Below are positions 1 through 11,594 of a stretch of 64,000 bases of DNA, piece after piece. The stretch spans positions 19,935,078 through 19,999,077 of the forward strand of contig CM048748.1 of assembly GCA_026315105.1 (NCBI GenBank), written 5' to 3'. A program made the translations under genes and the position numbers. Numbering within the stretch: position 1 is the stretch's first letter; each line of letters begins with the position of its first letter. Below the pieces are notes generated by a model. That model had not been told where the DNA came from and did not search any database. It saw nothing but the letters and a program-made list of their open reading frames with translations. Source of the stretch: Locusta migratoria. Lineage: Eukaryota > Arthropoda > Insecta > Orthoptera > Acrididae.

Positions 1-597
1 ATAACACATTCTGTGGAAAGAAAATTTAAAATCATTTAATTATTTTTCTTTTAAATTCCTGTAAACATAGTAGCAAGAATAGCAATCCTATATTTTTATG
101 AAGTTATGGAATTATCAATAATAATTTTATCATATATAATTGATTAGATAAAAGAGTATATTTATCACAAGGTGTCAGGTGAAGACACAGGGCGTATAAT
201 CAGACAAAAAATAAAAATTCTGGATTTATCAGTTAAAGTACACTTTTCCTGAATGAAAATAGACATTATGCCCAGGTGATTTTTTTTTCTTCTACATGTT
301 AAGTAACAATACACTTAACCTTAGAGCTGCATAACTTAGCCAGGAACTTCAGGCAGGAACTTTATAAGTACAGTGCAGTTTTAATTGCTGAGAGTTGAAC
401 AGGTAGCAATCAGATTAACACGCATGCTTGTCAAATATATTTCAGTTTTCTACAAATTTGTCATGATATTTGAGTATCTGGTTGGGCCAGAATCTAATAG
501 CACTGTGAAAGTACAATAAGCAAGCAGAATTATTTACAAAGCCATTGGCTATTGTGTACACAACAACAAGATAAATTAATCTAGAGCTTGGTCTTTT

Positions 598-639
<42 letters not shown>

Positions 640-1460
640 GTCGTCTTCTTCTTTCCTTTTTTGTGTGTGATGCCCTTTAAGATACTGCTACTGTATATAA
701 AACACAAATGTGCCAATAAAATTCACCCACTTTTGGTTAGTAATGTGGCAAAGCAGTAAACTTCAGCAACTAAAAACTACTATTGGTACCTGACTGTGGG
801 TGTGGGTTGTAAGCAAACAGAGTATAATTAAGGAATTTATTCATATAAAACTATCTACTACAATTAAGACACATAGCGCAATTGATAAAATTTTGTAAAA
901 TTCCTGTCTGCACCATTGTATTCGAAAGCATGGGGGGTGGGGGGACCGTTACGAGTAGTAGGTGTTAACTGAAATTCTGCATTCGTGACCTAGTAAGGTA
1001 GTTAAAAGGGTGAGCCCAAAGCTAATTTAAGATTTGCACACGATCAAATGTGGAAGTTTGCTAGCCGCGCCAAGCCGGACCTGCCTGCTGCTACCGACTG
1101 GCCGTCGCGATGAATAGCAAGCACTGTAGAGCCCCCTTCTACTTTCGGGACACGGGCTCGGTAGTGGGCTAGGTTGCCGAAATTTACGCTACCAAACATT
1201 CCCTGTTTAACGCTTGAACCTCGTAAGGCCAAGTCAGATGTGCAGGATATACAGGCGTGCAAATATAAGTAAAGGACAGGTTTTCAATCGCTTTGGTGGG
1301 CGTCTTTTTCACTTTTTTACTTTCTAACTTTGACTAACGAATTCACGGCGCACAGTTGCATAACGGAGTGGCGGCCGCCACAGTAACACTAAATGTGGCC
1401 ATTTGACAGCTCAAAATTAAATTGCAAATAACACCTTGACCGTTCATTTGAAACTGAAGT
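1..1460. other. Intron stretch, no gene seen
   Basis: AT-rich intronic DNA downstream of the last visible DNMT1 exon. An (ATC)n microsatellite lies at about 598-639. From about 925 to 1440 the base composition shifts to GC- and CpG-richer DNA with several CG dinucleotides. A 72-codon minus-strand open frame there resembles no protein I know. No splice-flanked coding similarity was found. Confidence 0.5.
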
Positions 1461-1467
1461 ATCGGAT

Positions 1468-2230
1468 TTGTATAGGAACAATTCTCTACTACTTTGCTCT
1501 AAAATAATTTATGGTAGTCTGTACCCACCAAATCCACGTAATACCCTTGTCCATCTGTACTCCATCTCTGCTCCCAAACAGTTGCCTCACTGCTCATATC
1601 CTTCCAATAGACCTGGATGCAAAACCTATCCACCATCCCACCACCACCAACTCCAGTCCCATCACAGGCATTTCCAATCCCATCGAAGACAAAACAACCT
1701 GTGAAAGCAGTCATGTCAATTACAAACTGAGCCGAAACTACTGTTTAGTCTTGTACATGAGCATGACCAGTAACAAGCTGTATGTCCACATGAATGGCCA
1801 TCATCAAACTGTGGCCAAGATACAGCTGGGCCATCCTGTTGCAGAGTATGCAGCCGTGCATGATGTTGCTATACAGTCTGTGCAGTATGGATCCTCCCCA
1901 CAAACACCAGCTTTTCTGAATTGCAAATGTTGGAACTCTCCCTACAATATATTCTACACTCCTGCACTCCCCCCCAGGCCTAAACATTTGGTAGTTCCTA
2001 CACCCCAGCACTCTCCCCTCCCCTTCCATCCATCCTGTCAACTCCCCTCCCTTCCATCCTTCCTGTCCACTCCCCTCCCCTCCTTCCCTTCCCTTCCCTT
2101 CCCTTCCCTTCCCTTCCCTTCCCTTCCCTTCCATCCTGTCCACCTCACAGCACTGGCATATTCCCTCACCCTACCTTGCATCTGTCTCCCCCTTCTAGAT
2201 GTGCCTGTTGCAACTCATCATACATCTTAG
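1468..2230 (+). mobile_element. Decayed Penelope-like element, GIY-YIG end
   Basis: The forward strand carries a worn copy of the PLE endonuclease region seen in better shape at 55020-55468. Traces are HPYEIP-like and GSYPCN-like codons at the left, a piece reading MTSNKLYVHMNGHHQT, and a HPVAEYA segment matching the HPVAKHA of better copies. Stops and frameshifts separate these. The right end runs into a CCTT-rich tract. It lies in a DNMT1 intron, opposite to the gene. Confidence 0.65.
2081..2132. repeat. (CCCTT)n short tandem repeat
   Basis: A pentanucleotide run of TTCCC units within a longer C/T-rich stretch at the end of the decayed PLE fragment. Confidence 0.9.
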
Positions 2231-2354
2231 TGGGGAGTTGTAAACTGTCATTATATTGTTCATTATAAAAAGATTTTTATACCAAGTTTTTCTCCTCCAA
2301 CACTAAAGATACAGCAAGAACAACACACAATGTAAAATTAATAACAGATTACTA

Positions 2355-2356
2355 GC
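2355..2356 (-). other. Non-canonical GC splice donor
   Basis: On the minus strand the conserved coding sequence ends GATGAAG and continues GCTAGTAAT. Family alignment puts the exon end at or just after this G. A GC donor with flanking AAG and AGTA-like context fits the minor GC-AG class. Transcript data would settle it. Confidence 0.6.
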
Positions 2357-2600
2357 CTTCATCACTCCAGTACAATTTATTAAGATCTGCTTGCTGTGCA
2401 GCTTCACGGTCTTTCATAGTATTCTCAGGCCTATACAATTTATGCACTCTTAATTTAATATCTCTTGCAATTATGTCACTCGAATGAATGAATACTGATG
2501 AAATGTAGCCGATCGAAAAAGGCTCTGGTGTTTCTTCATTTGAGCCTTTAACAAAATCTGATGTTTTTCGATAGTATTCCGGATAAAGATCTTCATCAAC
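2357..2600 (-). CDS. Dnmt1: DNMT1 exon: BAH2 core
   Basis: Exon of 244 nt starting in phase 0 and ending in phase 1. It encodes VDEDLYPEYYRKTSDFVKGS, then EETPEPFSIGYISSVF, IKLRVHKLYRPENT and LNKLYWSDE, all diagnostic of DNMT1 BAH2. The acceptor is TCACATACAG. No GT donor exists where the conserved YWSDE motif ends: the sequence there is GATGAAG followed by GCTAGTAAT, so a GC-AG intron is the simplest reading. An in-frame TAG follows at once if the intron is not removed. The next exon, leading to the catalytic domain, was not found in 1-2356. Confidence 0.93.
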
Positions 2601-4345
2601 CTGTATGTGAAAAAAAGATGCTTATATTATTTTAAAATGTCAATGTTACTGAACAGTTTAATCTTAAAAAACATTAATATTCTACATAATGTGTGAGATT
2701 TGAAAGAAATGTAAAGAAGAAAAGCGTAATGAAAACTGACAAGACCTACAGCAAGTACAAGAAGCTACTCAGATTTTCTTTTCTGCCTATGCACAAATGT
2801 CTTTTGTGTAATTGGAAAAGTATGAAAGTTGGGAATGAAATGGGGAAAGGATTTGTGGAAAGAGAAAGAAGTGGGAGTTACACAGCAGTACTGGGCAAGG
2901 AGAGGGGATGTGTTAAGACTAAGTAAATGGTGGGTTGGGGAAAGTTGCTAGATGCAAGAGGGATGACAGGATAGGTGTGGAAGGGAAAAGGACAGTGGGT
3001 GAAAGAAAGTAAGAAGGCAAGGACAAGTGTGAACAGGATGGTGAACAAAGGATGCAAACTGATGGGAGCAGTGAAATGGGAAAGTTTATTGGTAGAACAT
3101 GAGATGGTAAAAATTCAGCCAGAAAAAAATTCAGTAATTTTTCTTAATCTTTAGAGATTGAAACATTTCTGTACTTTCATACCTATAAATAAGCCAAGAC
3201 AATATATAACTAATTGTTATTATTATAATAATGGCACACACAACCACAGATATATCTAAATGTACACTCATGTGACAACTCCCTTCCCATCTCCATTCCA
3301 AATTGCACTTATTGTTCACTTGGCATTTAGGATGTGGCATCTAGAAATGATGGTCATGAGTTATCTTGTATGATGGCATGTGTATCCTCTTTCAGGTAAT
3401 GCTTCAGCTGAAGGGTTTTAGTTGTGTAATTGTCATTGTCTTTTCTTTGTGTCCAGTGATCATCTTTATTGTGATTTGCCATATACCTTTTTCATAATAT
3501 TGTTGATATTTTCACTTCGAATCACCGATGGTGTGCAGCAGATGTAATTTAACAGACTCATACCATGTACAAATGCTTAAACAGGATACTGTGCACACAG
3601 GCCTCTAATAGAGGTTCATGGATAGTCAGAAATAGAAGAATTATTGTAAGCTCCATAAAAGAAGAACAAAGAAACACTGAACTACCATTAACATAGGTTT
3701 TACTATTGAAAAAAAAAAAAACTTTAATTTCTTACTTTTTGAGAAAAAAAGAGGGGACATGTGTAATTAGTGTTTCAACTCAGATACTCCTAATTACCAA
3801 TCTGAGGATGATGGGGAGGATAAGAGAGCAATTTCAACAAGGAAAAAAATTAAAGGACTCTTCACAACCAAACTATACATTTTATGAATAAGGATAACAG
3901 AAAGATTGTCACCATCCATGAAAATAAGTGATGCTAAGAAGACATTTCTGGGTTTTGAGGAGCATAGCTCTTGCATAACAAAGTTATTATATGCTATCCA
4001 GAAGCATCAAGATCAGCAGTATTAAAAGCATTATTTGTTGCCACATTCATTTTGCACAAGAATGAAGGACATACCCAAATGTTTATTTGACATAAAAATA
4101 CCTTCATTGCAGTTGGTGGGGTGCATCACAAAAATGACTACTTGGGTGGTCATTTCCATGCCACATTCTATTCATTTTACTGTGTGTATTCAGGTACTCA
4201 AAAGTTGCACTGCCAGTCATCCAAAACACAAAACTAAGAAGAACTGCAGCTATCATAGCCATGTTTATTTGGGAAATAAAAATGTTCCACAAATATCAAG
4301 TGTAACACAATATAGCCAATAATCAGAGGATTGGTTTGAACACCA
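2601..4345. other. Intron stretch, no gene seen
   Basis: Intron between the two BAH2 exons. It is AT-rich, with purine-rich stretches near 2690-3100. A-rich tracts sit at about 3710. Short open frames have no family resemblance or splice context. Confidence 0.5.
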
Positions 4346-4545
4346 CAGTTCTTTACTAGGCATGGTCCTGTTTAGAGGTAGTATGTCATTGCCTTCCTCT
4401 GACCTCTGAACTGACTTGCCCTGCCAGATATAGGGGGATCTCAGTTTAATGTGGATTTCTAACCATGGTGCAACTCGGCATTTTTCATATCGACAACACT
4501 GCCAGAGGCAAAAGGAGAGAAAATTGACAGATAATAATCCTAGGG
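4345..4545. repeat. Dispersed repeat, copy 1
   Basis: A segment containing GTATGTCATTGCCTTCCTC, GAACTGACTTGCCCTGCCAG and a GTGGATTTCTAACCA motif recurs in the same orientation at about 32590-32770. The two copies differ at scattered bases and end in a CAACA.TG.CA motif followed by a purine stretch. Neither has a recognisable coding region. I cannot name the family. Confidence 0.6.
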
Positions 4546-4639
4546 TTTGCACAACCTCTGGATTTGTAGTCTGACACTATCACTCTGCTACTGAGCCACA
4601 TCTATAAAGATCACATGACTGAAAATACACCCCCAGGTG

Positions 4640-5560
4640 AAATGAGGTAGATGATGAAATCAGCACAGGGTGTTGCCAACATTGCTGGCCATAACTGTGG
4701 CTACACACATTTGCATTGCATCAAAGGGGCTCCAATGTTTTAATGGGATATAGCAGTTCATGCTGTTGCCACATATTGCCAAAATTCGTTTGTTGTAGTG
4801 GTAGGTGGTGTATCCCAGGCCAGATGTTCTACAATTATTGACCAGTTTTCAAAGGCAAGAGACCAGGGGAACAAGAAGGCCAAGGCAGCAATGCAATCCA
4901 ATGGGTGATGAAGAAGCCTTTAACATTATGTTCCAAGTGTGGTTGCTCATTATCCTGCTGCAATGTGCCATCAGCAAGCTTCAAACATATCGTCTAACAC
5001 TGACAATGTTTACAAGAGGAGTGCGGGTATGGAATCCCCTACCACTGCAAACTATGATACCAGATGCAGGACCAATTATAGCGGTGTACAAGGCACCAGT
5101 TCAACAGCCTCTCAGCACAGTCTATTAAGGCAGATCCAATCATTGTGGAGGTCAGTCAGAATTGTGAACAGCTGTGTTCCATTCAGTTTTCTTTGTTCGT
5201 CATTCATCACACCATTGCTAGTGAAAACACCTGTGGCATTGACTCAGTTGTAAAAGCAGTAATTAATACCTGGCATTAAATGCTTGTTGCGCAACAGACC
5301 AAATTTGTTAAGATACAGTTCGTGATGTGACAGTGATCTATTACTGGCATGTACACATGTAGTAGTGAATGAAGTGAGTGGAATCGATCCTTTGGGCCTG
5401 TGGATACCTCCTTCATCCAACAAACACAAATCTGTGTCATAGTTACTTGGTTCCATCCAACAAAATAACCAATTTCTTCAAATAGTAATCCATAATCGCT
5501 ACAGGCAACCATTCCACCTCTCTCTCAAACTTAATCAAAAGAAGCTCGCTGTCTTTTACG
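4640..5560 (-). mobile_element. Tc1-like transposase remnant
   Basis: Reading the minus strand with frameshifts gives GTLQQDNEQPHLEHNVKGFF, then IALLPWPSCSPGLLPL. This matches the Tc1 block QQDN.RPH...LLPWPA.SPDL.PIE that contains the second catalytic Asp and leads to the last acidic residue. Upstream a degraded DESRFC-like region is seen near 5400-5460. Several stops are present, so it is dead. Terminal inverted repeats were not identified. Confidence 0.6.
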
Positions 5561-5990
5561 AGGCATACTGAAGCTGCTTACACGATACCACAGTATAAAA
5601 AACCACTACAGTATGTCCATACAGCTTTGATTTTCCCCCTTTGTATAGCACTTCTAAGTGAGCAACTGGTGCCCATAATGGATGCTTGCTCTGAAGTTTA
5701 ATCATATGCAGTTTTCCCCACCACAAACTCTTTTACATATTTCACCTGATTTGTGTGCAGCAGTGTACGTTTACTTAAAGATGGTCAGTGCCACACAATC
5801 TTAAAATATTGGACAAAAATTGTGACAAATCTGGTGTATACAGAGGTGTCCGTATGTATACATCAAGTAACCAGTCCAATGGGTATATCACATTTTGCGT
5901 AACTATTAATTTTCAATTAAATTTTCATGAATTACAGGATGCTTGTTCACCACAGAGACATCCGATGACAGTGACCGGAGATGGCAGTCA

Positions 5991-6032
<42 letters not shown>

Positions 6033-6600
6033 TATGTTTCTCTGACCAATGAAGGCCTGAATGGCTGAAAGCTATAAAGTTGTTTTCTGTTATTTGTGCC
6101 TTCCACGACTCATCAGACTTCCCTGTGGTGAGTAAGCAACCTATCCTTCACGAATATATTGCTGAATCCTTCCTGGAAATTTCCAGTGTATAATTTTTCA
6201 ATTGATATATTCATGCAATGTTCACAACAGTTCAACAGAAATTCACAAACAGATGCCTTATTCCAAAGCATGGATAATCTGAAGAAAAAACACTCCGTAA
6301 AGTCAAATTAATGAGAACTGAGGAAAAAAAAAAGTATAAACTTAATATGTAAGCAACATATTTTACATGTCATTTATGCTCTCATAAAACACTTCTGAAA
6401 TAAAAAGGCAACCTCAGTTTAAATTCAGTATGCAGAAATTAAGATAATATTGCTTGGAGGGGTGGGGGGGCGGAGGACATCTGTGTGTATTTACGCTGTA
6501 TTTCAATAATTGTTAGAAGTTGCATTTATCTTAAAAACATGGATGTGTAAATCAAAATGTGACAAAAGAATCTAACAACCAATTGGTGATATAAGTCTTA
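5560..6600. other. Intron stretch with PLE-type terminus
   Basis: Contains a (TG)n run at about 5993-6029. This is followed by GAAGGCCTGAATGGCTGAAAGC and GTGCCTTCCACGACTC, the order seen in the terminal repeats of PLEs elsewhere in the window (TG-rich run, hairpin, GAAAGC, CGACGA-like motif). The rest is AT-rich with a short G-run at about 6466. No coding exon was found. Confidence 0.45.
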
Positions 6601-6601
6601 C

Positions 6602-6730
6602 CTCTTTATCTCTGACTTTCTGATCCTTGGTTGTAGCAACACGCTTAAATTTGAAAGTTCCTGGCCTAAGGTACACACTGGAACCTATATGATACTCTTC
6701 ATTTCTCCATCTCACATAGCCATAGTGTAC
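6602..6730 (-). CDS. Dnmt1: DNMT1 exon: BAH2 start
   Basis: Exon of 129 nt (43 codons, phase 0 to 0). The translation has VHYGYVRWRNEEYHIGSSVY followed by LRPGTFKFKRV, the opening strands of BAH2 (family form: YRVGDGVYLPPEAFTF). The acceptor is CTTTGCCAG and the donor is GTAAGA. It lies within 600 bp of the two previous exons and 4 kb upstream of the next. Confidence 0.94.
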
Positions 6731-6867
6731 CTGGCAAAGGAGTGAAAGAGTTTTAATAATGATTTGTACTCATCATACAGTGTGTTTAAATCCATGTATC
6801 CTGTTGAGTTTGTTTTCAAAGATTTATTTTCCTTCAGAACAAAAAATTTTTCCTAACAGTAGCTCAC

Positions 6868-6961
6868 CTCACGATTTTGTGACTCTGAATCTAGTTTATT
6901 GCAGGCAACGGGTTTTTCATTTTCTTCTCGCAGTTTTCTTCGGGTACATGCTGCACAGAAA
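6868..6961 (-). CDS. Dnmt1: DNMT1 exon: BAH1-BAH2 connector with Cys pair
   Basis: A 94-nt exon between ARFEDL and BAH2 that restores phase on both sides. It reads FCAACTRRKLREENEKP and then NKLDSESQNRE. The CxxC in FCAAC corresponds to the FCVSC zinc ligands of mammalian DNMT1. The acceptor is TTTCCTCAG, the donor is GTGAGC, and it ends in phase 0. The remainder of the peptide is poorly conserved, as expected for a connector. Confidence 0.88.
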
Positions 6962-7108
6962 CTGAGGAAATTAAAACTGCTTAATACTGTAGCTTATGTC
7001 AATAGTCACTTTAACATCCAATATAATACTGTGCATGTAACACAAAATTTCATAATTATATATAATATTATAATTATGAAAAGTATAATCATTACACAGT
7101 TGTCTTAC

Positions 7109-7177
7109 GTATGGTCAGTTTCTTGACATTCTGGGTCCTCTTCCAAGTCTTCAAATCTTGCATGTTCCATGACATAT
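7109..7177 (-). CDS. Dnmt1: DNMT1 exon: end of BAH1 (ARFEDL)
   Basis: Short 69-nt exon found by phase continuity. Translation gives YVMEHARFEDLEEDPECQET, matching the DYARFES segment that closes BAH1. The first base completes an Arg codon and the last two bases wait for T of the next exon. The acceptor is TTTTAAATACAG and the donor is GTAAGA. It is shorter than usual ORF-scan thresholds. Confidence 0.9.
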
Positions 7178-7289
7178 CTGTATTTAAAAAACAAAACAGT
7201 TGATTAATTTTTTTCATTTGTTAAGAGGAAGATAAAATGCAGGATGCCGAAGAGAAAATAAATATCTTGATAAAAAGATAACAATAGTC

Positions 7290-8860
7290 TAACGATGGAA
7301 AATCCAGGTTGGAATATCAATAACGTGAGGATAGGAGCAACTTGCCATAACGATGATCGCTGAGCTATAGGCAGTCACGAAAATAAGAATCGCATGCACA
7401 CAGGTTTTGAATTTTCAACCACAGCTATAGCAGAGAGAGAAAACGCACAGAAATCACACAATTAAGGTACAACTTGTGCATACATGACAACAATTACTGG
7501 CTGATATGGCTCAACTAGCATCCTGACAGTGACGGGGGAGAGGGTAGTTGTGTGGAAAGGAGGGGGGGGGGGGAAGATGTAGGGCAAGAGAGAGGATAGA
7601 ATGTTCCGCACTGGCTGGCAAAGTGTAACAGCACTGATAGATGGGAACATGAGATGCATCATGGAAAGCAGTAAAGGGAGGGGACAGGGTATGTAAGACA
7701 GGCAGTGTAGACAGTTAAAAAATATTGAAAAATAATACAAAAGTAGGTGACATACAGTTAGAAGAGAAACATGAATTAAGAGGCAATGCAGGGACTGTTA
7801 GGCATAGTGTATAGGGAAAATAGGTTGCCATAGTTTGAAGCTAGTATGGCCGTGGGACAATAAATCATATTCTAGGGACTAGTCCCATCTGCGCACTTCA
7901 GAAGAGCTGGTGTTGGAGGGGAGGTCCAGATAGTGCAGGATGTAAAGCAGCCATTTAAATCAAGTATGTTGTACCCGGCTGCATGCTGCACCACAGGGTG
8001 GTCCACTTTGTTTTTTGTCTGCACTTTTCTGGTGACTATTCATTCTGATAAGACAGCAGCTTAGTAGTCATACCAATGTAGAATGCTGTGCAATGACTGT
8101 AGCACACTTCATAAATTGCATAACTACCTGTAAAAGTAGCCACATGACTTTGCAACTCAGCTGCAATCATTGCACAGATTCCTGTATTGGTTTGAATATT
8201 ATCTAGCTGTCCATGGGAACTAGCTGTCCATGAGAATAAAGTGTTGTGAAATGCAAGATTTTCCACCGTGTGGCACAACATGCAGGCAAGTATAACACGC
8301 TCAATTTCAAAGTTTGCTACACAACCTGAGTGATCAGGATCTCCCCCCCCCTCCCCAATTCCAGTTTTTTTTATGTGCACAAGTGTATTCTCTGGACCCG
8401 AAATTATTAAGGTCTCAACCTAGTGTAACCTATTGTCCTCACACATCCCACATCCAACAGCAGTTCCCACCCTTTCTGTCCTACACCTTAACTACCTTCA
8501 ACACAATATTTTCTCCCTTTTCTATTTCTCCCCATTTGGTTTTCCTCTCCCTGCCCCACATTTAAAAGCTGCATCTTGCCCAACCACCAGTATGTATACA
8601 CACTGTAAGGCATTCCTATTTCCCCATATGAATCCATCCCATTCCTCCTCTTCACTCCTCACATCCACACCCACACTTACTACAGACCATCACTTGCATG
8701 ACAGGAGCCGAAAATAGCTTGTGTATTGTGCCTATGATTATATGAAAGAGGGTGTTCTATACTGAGAGCTATGTCCGAAAGCAGAGAGAGAGAATTTTTT
8801 TACACTTTTGTCTGTGACTTGGCGACGATCATCTTTGCGGTGAGTCAAGCTTCCCTCGTT
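7290..8860 (-). mobile_element. Decayed Penelope-like element
   Basis: The minus strand holds a worn GIY-YIG endonuclease: YEVCYSHCTAFYIGMTTKLL at about 8055-8120 corresponds to HCEAFYVGMTSNKLS in younger copies. A further degraded piece at 7460-7740 follows. Terminal-repeat-like sequence occurs at both ends, with AGCTATG and GCGACGATC motifs near 8770-8830. It lies in the large DNMT1 intron between 7178 and 19287. Many stops; dead. Confidence 0.6.
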
Positions 8861-8929
8861 TTATTATTGTTGTAATAACAAATTATGATCCTGGTTAAGT
8901 GTGAGATTGTGTAGTTGTGGTGAGGGGTG

Positions 8930-10833
8930 GTAGCCTCTCGTACAAAGACTGGTTACATACAGCACTCCACAGTACCCTATTCCTGCATAATGATCTTCAA
9001 CTTTGAAACCTTTTAAATCTGCTTACTGTATTTTTTCTCAGTCTTCCCCTGCAATTTTCACCCCACATACTTCAGACTTCCCTCCAATTCTAACCTGATG
9101 ATTCCTTGATGCCTAAGAATGTGTCCCACTAATTGATCCCTTCTTTTACTTAAGATAAATCACAAATTTCTCCTGTATTCAATTCTGCTCAACAGATCCT
9201 CCTCAATTACACAATCTATCCAACTAATCTTCAGCATTTTCCTGTAACACACTTTTCAAAAGCTGCTATCATTTTTCTGTCTGAACTCCTTATTGTCCAC
9301 GTTTTACTTCCGTACAAGGCTACACTGCAGCCAAATGACTTCAAAAATTGTTCATAACAATAATATATGACAACAAATTTCTCTTCTTTATAAACATTTT
9401 TCTTTCTACACCCAATCTACATTTATATCTTCTTTAATTCAACATTCAGAAATTATTTTGTTATCCACATGACAACTATTATACTACTGTTATTATCTTG
9501 TTACCTTAAGCAGTCGGTGATTTTCTCAGACAACATTCAACTACCCTTGTTTTCTTCTCATTAATGTGCATCTCACACCCTCATTTCAAAAGACATTGTC
9601 CATTACATTCAACAACTCTCCCAGGTCTTCGCTATCTCCAGCACAATTACAATGTTATCAGACTCTCTTTTTAATCTCTTATACCTGAAGCTTAATTCCT
9701 TCTCTAAATTTGTCCTTGCTTTACTTCCTGGCTTCATCAATGTACAGATTAAATAACATCACGGAAAGGCTACAACCCTGTCTTATTCCCTTCCCAACCA
9801 CTGCATCCCTTTAATGTCCTTTGACTCTCATAACTGCTGTTTTTTGTCATTCCCTATATTTTCCCCTTACTGCCTTTAGAATTTGAAAGATTGTATTCCA
9901 GTCAGCAGTGTCAAAAGTTTTCTCCAAATATACAAAAGCTAAAAATGTAGGTTTGCCTTTCCTTAACATAGCTTCTAAGATAAATCGTGATGTATTGCCT
10001 CAAATCTTCCTATATTTCTACTAAATCCAAACTCATCTCAGATTTTTGCATTCTTCTGTAATGATGTGTGTTGTTATTTTGCAATCATGAATTATAAACT
10101 AATGATTCTATAATTTTCATACTTGTCTGGACTTGCTTTCTTTGGAATTGGAATTATTATATTCTTCGTGAAGTCTGAGGGTATTTCTCCTGTCTGATAC
10201 ATCTTGCATACAAGGTGGGGACAGTTTCTTCCTGACTGTCTGCATGTCAGCAGTTCATCTACTTCCTCTTGCATTTCCCTTGTATAGGCCCTCTATATAT
10301 TCCTTACACCTTTCAGTTCTCCCGCCTTTGCTTAGTACTGGTTTTCCATCTGAGCTCTTGATATTCATGTAGTTGCTTTTCTCATCTCTTTAATTTTCCT
10401 GTAGGTAGTATCTATCTTCCACCTAACTATACATTCTTCTATAGACTTTCATTTCTCCTCCAGTCACTGCTGCTTAGGGCTTACCTGATCTGCACTTTCT
10501 GTCACTCTTATTTTTTAGCTTTCTGAATACTCTTTTGCCTGCTTCACTTGACAAATTTTTATAATTCCTCCTTTCATCAATGAAGTGCAATCTCCTGCAT
10601 TATCAATGCATTTCCATTAGGCCTTGTCTTACCTATATGCTCTTCTGCAGCTTTCACTACCTTATCTCTCAAAGCTACCCTATTCTTCTACTCTATTACT
10701 TTCCCCCATTAGGGTAAATCCTAGCTTAAAATCTCTTCTGAAACTCCAGACAACCTCTGTCACCTTCTATTTATCCAGGTTCCATCCCCTAACTGTTCAA
10801 CCTTTTTGCAGGTTCATAAGTTTAAATCTGCAG
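8930..10833 (-). mobile_element. RTE-like LINE, 3' part (segment a)
   Basis: The minus strand has the characteristic 3' end of an insect RTE-type LINE: TTGAGCAGAATTGAATACAG, then GGACACATTCTTAGGCATCA and AATTGGAGGGAAGT. The same block is seen at 62640-63030. Further upstream, 10274-10092 reads GEIPSDF, then IIIPIPKK and YENYRIISL, the first reverse-transcriptase motifs. Stops are frequent. The element continues on the far side of the hAT insertion. Confidence 0.7.
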
Positions 10834-11226
10834 TTCATAACTAGAGGCACCTGTTTTTCGCGACGCGCGAAATCGCGAAATTTTACAATTTTTACGGAAA
10901 GTCGCGAAATCATTGAAATTTACGAAAACTCACGAAATAATCCACGAAATTTAGTAAAATCTCATCAGGCGTTTAAATTTTAAATGTACCGGCGGAAATT
11001 TGAGATATAAATGACAATCGATTGTATACCATTTCGATATATATTGTTTCGAGTCATCACAATCGATTGTACACCGTTTCGATATCTATTGTTTCGACTG
11101 CTAACCTGATTTCCCGCGCCGGTTCTTTATTTAATCTGGCGACTGGTACTGTACTGCGTGTTCGTAACTGTTTCAGATCGCTGGTTCTTTCAGTGTTTCG
11201 TGATTTGTTTTATCACAGCATTAACA

Positions 11227-11594
11227 TGGTCGTAACAGTTTTCGATCGCGAAAGGGAATTCTCTTCAGAAGGATTCTTCGTTTTTGATAAAACGAGAAAA
11301 ATTCTGATGTGCAAATACTGCAATGTGCGCATTGAGTGGCAAAGGAAAGACACGTGCCTAAAACATATAAACAACAGTTCTTCCCATAAGAAGAACAAGG
11401 AGAGAGTGCTGTCAACAGGTGTGAAGAGACAAGTCACACTGACAGACATCAGTGCAGCGGCAGCGGCAAAACGAGCAAAAGTTGACAAAGAAGAATTCGT
11501 GCTATCAACAACACGAGCATTCATCGAGGCAAATATCCCCCTGGAGAAAGTGGATCATCCGAAACTCCGAGAGTGGATGAACAAATACATACTA
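11227..11594 (+). CDS. hAT transposase, exon 1 (zinc-finger N-terminus)
   Basis: The coding region probably starts at the ATG at 11227 (MVVTVFDREREF). It has a BED-like finger: KILMCKYCNVRIEWQ, then KDTCLKHINNSSSHKKNK, giving a Cys-x2-Cys and His-x5-His arrangement as in hAT and CGGBP1-like proteins. It continues to EANIPLEKVDHPKLREWMNK. The open frame runs on to 11663, but similarity stops near 11595, where TACTAG/GTTTGTG could be a donor. The candidate acceptor is TTTTTAAG at about 12589. The exact junction is inferred. Confidence 0.7.

Noticed and set aside
1044..1262. 72-codon minus-strand frame in the CpG-richer patch
   Set aside because: No recognisable domain, no splice sites in phase with DNMT1, and no support as an exon.
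2693..2926. 77-codon plus-strand frame rich in Lys and Arg
   Set aside because: Purine-rich intron sequence without conserved motif; lies between two DNMT1 exons on the opposite strand.
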